Part shown: positions 59,769 through 64,000 of the stretch, in pieces
How positions within the stretch are numbered: the stretch's first letter is position 1
Layout of the letters: every line of letters starts with the position of its first letter
Source of the DNA: Lacipirellula parvula
GTDB lineage: Bacteria; Planctomycetota; Planctomycetia; Pirellulales; Lacipirellulaceae
Length of the DNA stretch: 64,000 nt
Reading direction: 5' to 3'
Assembly (NCBI RefSeq): GCF_009177095.1
Contig: NZ_AP021861.1
Coordinates: 5,004,501 to 5,068,500, forward strand
Notes under the pieces: generated by a model
What the model was told of the DNA's origin: nothing
The model's database searches: none
Seen by the model: the letters and a program-made list of their open reading frames with translations, nothing else
Position numbers and translations under genes: made by a program

Positions 59769-60678
59769 GGCGGAAGGCCCTCGCGATGCCGAGCCCGGCG
59801 AGCAGCAAGCAGAGCCCGGCCGGCTCCGGCACGGCGGCAGATGTAACGGCCGCGGGTGCGGGCGGCGCCGTGAAGTGCCGCTGCCACACGAGGAAGTCGG
59901 CGCCATCGGCAATGCCGTCGCCGTTCGCATCGCCGAGCGTGTTCGCCGGCATCCCGGTCGAGCCGAAGTTTTCGCGCCAAATACCAAGGTCCGCGGCGTC
60001 GACGAGATCATCGCCATTGAAGTCGCCGGGAATCGGCTGCTTCAACTGACCGGCAATGAGACCGTCCCACAGCAGGCCATCGTAGTCGTACGACTCGTGG
60101 AAGGAGATGCGATCGAACGGCTCGGTGTCGGTGACGCCGACGAAGATGACGTTATAAAAGGGCCAGTCTGGGCCGAGGTCGTGGATCACCACTTCCTTCG
60201 ACGTGCCAAGCACGGTGTTTTGCAGGGTGAAAGTCAGCCGATTCGCGGGCGCCGAGATCGGCGGCGACGAAGAGCCGTCGCCCCCTTGCGCGATGTAGCT
60301 GCCGAAGGCCGTCACCGGCTCGGAGAACTGCAGCCAATCGTCGACGCCCTCAGTATCCCAGAGGAAGCGCTGACCGCTGACCGCATAGGTGGGTAGCGAA
60401 TTGACGCCGTTTGAAAAACCGGTCGTCGCCGTAATGCCCGTTGCACCAAACGTGAGCGTCGGGTTCGCTCCGGAGTTGTCTTCCAAATCTTCGACGCCAT
60501 ACGACGAAAGCGCCGCCAGGAACTCATTCCTGGCGGCGCTCGAATTCGTCATCGTCAATTTGGAAGCGTCGGGCCCGCCGAAGTAAGGCGTTACTTCAGC
60601 GTGCACTGCTGGCAGCAGGCCCCAGCCGGCGAACGCCGCCAGGCAGAAGGGAACGACGCATTCGATCCGCATCCGCAC
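59761..60678 (-). CDS. PEP-CTERM protein with dockerin type I repeats
   Basis: A 305-residue exported protein: signal peptide 1-27, a beta-rich body ([34 protein letters not shown]) of unknown family, two dockerin-like repeats ([20 protein letters not shown] and [20 protein letters not shown]), and [22 protein letters not shown] as the exosortase signal. GGAGA lies 7 nt upstream of the GTG at 60678; the ATG at 60672 is the alternative. The last codons overlap the DUF1559 start. Confidence 0.9.
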   Translation of the reverse strand: MRMRIECVVPFCLAAFAGWGLLPAVHAEVTPYFGGPDASKLTMTNSSAARNEFLAALSSYGVEDLEDNSGANPTLTFGATGITATTGFSNGVNSLPTYAVSGQRFLWDTEGVDDWLQFSEPVTAFGSYIAQGGDGSSSPPISAPANRLTFTLQNTVLGTSKEVVIHDLGPDWPFYNVIFVGVTDTEPFDRISFHESYDYDGLLWDGLIAGQLKQPIPGDFNGDDLVDAADLGIWRENFGSTGMPANTLGDANGDGIADGADFLVWQRHFTAPPAPAAVTSAAVPEPAGLCLLLAGLGIARAFRRA

Positions 60679-60726
60679 TGTCGATTCTCCAGGGCTAGTT
60701 GATGCCGCCAGGGCAGGGCGATGGCG

Positions 60727-61746
60727 TTAGGCCATCCGGCGACGCACCGTTAAGCCTAGCGCACCGACCGCAACGGTCAACATGCCGAGCGTGGCCGGTT
60801 CGGGAATCGCCACGGTGGCGAAGGCGGTCGGTTCCGTGAAGCCGCCGCCGCCGGGGAGCGCAAACGTCCCGATCAGCGTGCCATCGTAGGCGTAGTGCGA
60901 GATGTTCCCGCTGCCGTTCGAGACGCCCAAGATGCCGGCAAGGAAGCCGTTGCCATCCGGAGAAGCGATCAGCCCCTGCGGGAACGCAAGGCCCGAGACG
61001 CCGAAGCTCGGATCAACGGCGCCGGTGGTCGCGTTGTAGCGGCCGATCGTGCCGGCAAACATGCCGGTGACGTAGAGGTCGTTGCCGTTGACCAACAGCC
61101 CCGACGCGCCGTTAAGCGATGCCGAGCCCGGAATGAAGTCGGCAAGGGCCGAGATCGGGAGGTTCGACTTCGCGACGGCGCCGGCGTCGCCAGCGGGGAA
61201 GTTCTGGAAGGCGCCGACGAGGAGTTCGCCGCCCGGGGCGTACGCCAGCCCGGAGTATTGGAAATACGCTCCGCCGCCGATGAGGCCGTTGATCGGGGCG
61301 CCCGCGCTCGTGCCGTTCGTGTTGAACTGAGCGACGCCCGAGCCGCCGAGGTTCGAGACGTAGATCTTCGAGCCATCTTGGCTGTACTTCACGGAGCTGG
61401 GGAAGGAGAGCCCGTCAGCCGCGTCGGCGAACACCGCGCCGTTCGTCGCCAAGCCGGTGGCGACGCTGTAGTCGTACTGGACGACGAGGTTGTTGCCCGT
61501 GCTCGTCACGAAGAGCTTCGTTTGGTCGGGCGAGAGGGTGATGCCCGAGGGACCGAGCAGGTTGACGTTGTCGGTCAGCACGGTGCCGAGCAGGGCACCG
61601 CTGGCGCTGTAGCGAAAGACGCTGTTGCTGAGCCGGTCGGCGACGAGAAGTTGCTGCTGCGCCTGGCTGGCGGCGGCAAGAATGTTGAGCGAGGCGAGCG
61701 CCGCCACGCAGGCGAAGGCGCGAGCCAGCAGAGTGGAAGATTTCAT
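60727..61746 (-). CDS. PEP-CTERM protein with NHL-like beta-propeller
   Basis: A 339-residue secreted protein. Signal peptide 1-28 (FACVAALASLNILAAASQA). The body has repeated units such as LLGPSGITLSPDQTKLFVTS, LSFPSSVKYSQDGSKIYVSN and LAFPQGLIASPDGNGFLAG, the spacing of an NHL/lactonase-type propeller. It ends IPEPATLGMLTVAVGALGLTVRRR, a sorting signal. It is the upstream neighbour of the dockerin gene on the same strand, 48 bp away, so they may share a transcript. Confidence 0.9.
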   Translation of the reverse strand: MKSSTLLARAFACVAALASLNILAAASQAQQQLLVADRLSNSVFRYSASGALLGTVLTDNVNLLGPSGITLSPDQTKLFVTSTGNNLVVQYDYSVATGLATNGAVFADAADGLSFPSSVKYSQDGSKIYVSNLGGSGVAQFNTNGTSAGAPINGLIGGGAYFQYSGLAYAPGGELLVGAFQNFPAGDAGAVAKSNLPISALADFIPGSASLNGASGLLVNGNDLYVTGMFAGTIGRYNATTGAVDPSFGVSGLAFPQGLIASPDGNGFLAGILGVSNGSGNISHYAYDGTLIGTFALPGGGGFTEPTAFATVAIPEPATLGMLTVAVGALGLTVRRRMA

Positions 61747-62294
61747 TTCAGTAGCGATCCTGGGTGTGAGACTGAGGGTGAAGCGGGAAGGTGCGCCGAT
61801 TGAGATCGCGAGACGCGGCTGGCTGAACGCTGGCTGCCTGGCGAATGCAGGATCCTAGCGATCGCGATCTGCGGGGAAGGTTGCCGCGATGTTCCACACG
61901 CGGCGGTAGGCTGGCGGAAGTCCGCCTCACGAACGGGTTCGAGTATACCTGCGGGCGCAGCCGGGGACAAACCGCCGGAGAGCGGCAGTGGAGGGTAACC
62001 GCACTTGTCTTTCGACAGCAGCGGCAGCGTGTCGATTCTGTCGCCAGCGCGTCTCAGCCGCGTCGCACGAATGCACAACACCAGCCCCCGGAGGGGGCGG
62101 CATGCTGTAGCCAGGGGCGTGAGCCCCTGGTTAGCGCCGACTAGCTGCCTCAGAGCCCCGCGAGGGGCGGCATCGTTCGCACGATCATCACGAGCGATGT
62201 CGCCCCTCACGGGGCTTGGGCGAAATGCGATTGCGATCACCAGGGGCTCGCGCCCCTGGCTACATCACTCGGCCCCTCCAGGGCCAATGCAATG
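61747..62294. other. Intergenic region with a compound repeat
   Basis: No gene is convincing. The first 300 bp hold nothing I can name; the rest is the nested palindromic repeat described separately. The promoter of the PEP-CTERM propeller gene on the minus strand should be near 61750-61900. Confidence 0.6.
62106..62264. repeat. Nested inverted-repeat element
   Basis: Outer arms TGTAGCCAGGGGCGTGAGCC-CCTGGT (62106-62131) and ACCAGGGGCTCGCGCCCCTG-GCTACA (62239-62264) differ at one base. Inner arms AGCCCCGCGAGGGGCGGCAT-CG (62154-62175) and CGATGTCGCCCCTCACGGGG-CT (62195-62216) are also near complementary. The whole could fold as one long cruciform or hairpin. Such 'AGGGGCGTGAGCCCCT' blocks look like a mobile short palindrome inserted more than once. 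Confidence 0.85.
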
Positions 62295-63677
62295 CTACAC
62301 CGTGATCTCGTACCCCTTACGCTGCTCGCGAGCGACGAACGACTGGGCCTCGTTATCGCCGATCATCGCTTCTTTCACCGGATCCCACTTGAGGTCGCGG
62401 TTGAGCCGCAGAGCGATGTTCGCCAAGTGGCAGTTCGACAGCGAGCGGTGGTGCGAGAAGACGTCGGACTGCGGTTCCTTGCGGCTGCGCACGCAGTCGA
62501 AGAAGTTCTGCATGTGGCTCACTGGTTCTGAACCTTTGAAGGCCTTGCGCAGCGCATCTTCTGGCAACGGGTTGTCTGCAAGTTCTTCGACCGGCTTGCC
62601 GGCGAGCTTGCCGCGGCTGACGAACAGCCGTCCCTTGTCCCCCTCGAACAGGACGCCGTTGTCTGTATCGTGGCGGATCGTCAGTTCGACGCCAGCATCG
62701 TCGAACGTGTTCACCACGCGGAACGCGGTCGCCGTGTTGTACATGTCGTCGCGCGTGGGATAGCCCTTCTCGAACGGCACGGGATGTTCGCAGAGTTCGA
62801 CGCGCACCGAGTTGGGACCGGTCTGGTCGAGGCCGAGCGCCCAGCAGGCGACGTCGACGTGGTGAGCGCCCCAGTCGGTCATCTTGCCGCCGGAGTATTC
62901 GTACCACCAGCGGAACTCGTAGTGACCACGCGACTTGTACGGAATGTCGGCGCCCTCGGCGTCTTTGCCCCCTTGCCAACGGTAGTCGACGAGCGGCGCC
63001 TGGCCGAGCCAGCGTTCCCAGTTGAGTTCCTTCGGCGGCGCGACGACCGGCAACTGCGGCGAGCTTTCCGCTGAATTGATCGCGCACGAAACCTTGCTCA
63101 CCTTGCCGAGCCGACCGCTCTGAATGATCGCCACCGCCCGGAGGAACAACCGGTCGAAGTCGCTCCGCTGCTGCGTGCCGACTTGGAACACGGCGCCGGT
63201 CTCTTTTACCACTTGGCAAATCTTCTTGCCTTCGTCGATCGTGAGCGTCAGCGGCTTCTCACAATAAACGTCCTTGCCCGACTTCATCGCTTCGATGGCG
63301 ATCTTCGTGTGCCAGTGATCGGGCGTGCCGATGCTCACCGCTTGCACGTCTTTGCGATCGAGCACTTTGCGGTAGTCGTCGTACACGTCGGCCTTGCCGC
63401 CGGAGGCCTGCTTCGCGGCGGCAGCACGTCCCGAATCGACGTCGCACACGGCGACGACGTCGGCGTAATTCATCGCCAGCCCCATGTTGTGATTCCCTTG
63501 CCCGCCGTTGCCGATGCAGGCGATCAACGGCCGATCGCTCGACGCGGTTGCCGCTTGAGCTCGCGACGCGGTGAGGAAGTAGGGAACCAATCCGCCGCCA
63601 GTCGCCGCGGCGCCGGCAGCGCTGACAGTTTGCTTGAAGAACGACCGACGCGAGGAGAGACGCTTGTTCTGGCTCAT
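62295..63677 (-). CDS. Tat-exported Gfo/Idh/MocA family oxidoreductase
   Basis: A 460-residue family member. The N-terminus MSQNKRLSSRRSFFKQTVSAAGAAA is a twin-arginine signal (SRRSFFK), so periplasmic location is likely. The Rossmann part is LIACIGNGGQGNH with AVCDVD, and the EKP motif is in VYCEKPLTLT. The catalytic half shows WRWLGQ-like and YRWQGGKDAEG regions and WWYEYSGGKMTDWGAHHVDVA, typical of planctomycete copies. The substrate is unknown; a sugar or inositol is usual. It lies beside the compound repeat. Confidence 0.93.
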   Translation of the reverse strand: MSQNKRLSSRRSFFKQTVSAAGAAATGGGLVPYFLTASRAQAATASSDRPLIACIGNGGQGNHNMGLAMNYADVVAVCDVDSGRAAAAKQASGGKADVYDDYRKVLDRKDVQAVSIGTPDHWHTKIAIEAMKSGKDVYCEKPLTLTIDEGKKICQVVKETGAVFQVGTQQRSDFDRLFLRAVAIIQSGRLGKVSKVSCAINSAESSPQLPVVAPPKELNWERWLGQAPLVDYRWQGGKDAEGADIPYKSRGHYEFRWWYEYSGGKMTDWGAHHVDVACWALGLDQTGPNSVRVELCEHPVPFEKGYPTRDDMYNTATAFRVVNTFDDAGVELTIRHDTDNGVLFEGDKGRLFVSRGKLAGKPVEELADNPLPEDALRKAFKGSEPVSHMQNFFDCVRSRKEPQSDVFSHHRSLSNCHLANIALRLNRDLKWDPVKEAMIGDNEAQSFVAREQRKGYEITV

Positions 63678-64000
63678 AACCGGGAGAGGCTCCGCAATGT
63701 TGAAAAGGATTCGCCAAGCGATCCGTTCATTGTGAAGGGGGACGGCGGCGTTCGCAAGTTACTGGAATCGGCCGGGTGGCGATTCTGTTAGCGGAGAGCG
63801 CGAATCTTTTTGCCAGAGAGGCGAATGGCCGGCTAAAACTAGCGAACGCGGCGAGCGGCGCGGCTCGAGTCAGTTGCGAGTGTCAGTTGCAGTTCTGTGT
63901 CAGTTGCTGCGAAGACGGGGTGGCAACAGTCGGAGTCTAACTCCTAGTTTCAGCCTCCGTGCTTGTAGCGCATGCAACGCTCGACGTCATGGAGAGCCCG
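63678..64000. other. Upstream region at the right window edge
   Basis: No coding frame or repeat is seen. It holds the promoter of the Gfo/Idh gene and perhaps the end of a gene beyond the window. Confidence 0.4.

Overview
The window is GC-rich chromosomal DNA that reads as a planctomycete, most likely order Pirellulales (Lacipirellula-like). This is inferred from marker families, not from a search: DUF1559 pseudopilin-like proteins, PEP-CTERM proteins carrying dockerin-type repeats, a Pirellula-type heme-binding/DUF1080 giant protein, a TIGR03000 protein, a TPR-HemP pair, an alternative complex III operon, and several Tat-exported Gfo/Idh/MocA oxidoreductases. No phage, integrase, transposase, CRISPR array or rRNA was seen. 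The only RNA gene found is a tRNA-Gln(CTG).

Layout. 1-2.1 kb: the N-terminal part of an FHA-GAF signalling protein (runs off the left edge), tRNA-Gln, and a divergent pair made of a LuxR-type regulator and a stand-alone receiver-like protein without the phospho-acceptor Asp. 2.1-8.3 kb (minus strand): aldehyde dehydrogenase, POT peptide transporter, Tat-exported Gfo/Idh protein and an Nramp-like transporter without the canonical metal motif. 8.5-11.3 kb: aconitase with a clear terminator. 11.6-17.3 kb: an unknown membrane protein, a YbbA/YbbP-type ABC exporter pair and a tandem DUF4189 protein.

17.6-30.6 kb is the core of the window. It is one long minus-strand respiratory operon that reads, in transcription order, actA-actB-actC-actD-actE-actF, a small one-helix membrane protein, a SCO copper chaperone, then ctaC-ctaD-ctaE-ctaF. 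It encodes a quinol:cytochrome c oxidoreductase (alternative complex III) directly joined to an A2-type caa3 oxygen reductase. Short overlaps suggest translational coupling. The next genes are 2-oxoglutarate dehydrogenase E1 and E2 (31-35 kb), so with aconitase the window holds three TCA-cycle genes near the respiratory chain. The E2 appears to lack the usual subunit-binding domain.

35-47 kb: a secreted DUF4198-Kelch protein, a DUF1559/PEP-CTERM-dockerin gene pair, a second PEP-CTERM protein, a TPR-hemP operon, and a 1776-residue exported protein combining FG-GAP repeats, a PVC-type dehydrogenase propeller, HEAT-like repeats, a c-type heme site and DUF1080. 47-55 kb: Gfo/Idh oxidoreductase divergent from a XylR-type AraC regulator, coaD, an HTTM membrane protein with a partner, a Ser/Gly/Tyr-repeat TIGR03000 protein and an exported isoaspartyl methyltransferase fusion. 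55-64 kb: class V aminotransferase, GH43 glycosidase whose N-terminus is built from an intergenic repeat, a secreted unknown, a second dockerin/DUF1559 pair, a PEP-CTERM propeller protein and a third Gfo/Idh oxidoreductase.

Between genes there are at least five kinds of short perfect or near-perfect inverted repeats (about 80-160 bp). Two kinds occur twice. They look like small non-autonomous palindromic elements, and one has entered a coding region. The most unusual items are that in-frame repeat, the extra membrane protein in the respiratory operon, the phosphorylation-dead receiver/LuxR pair, the E2 without its binding domain, and the repeated pairing of dockerin/PEP-CTERM genes with DUF1559 genes.
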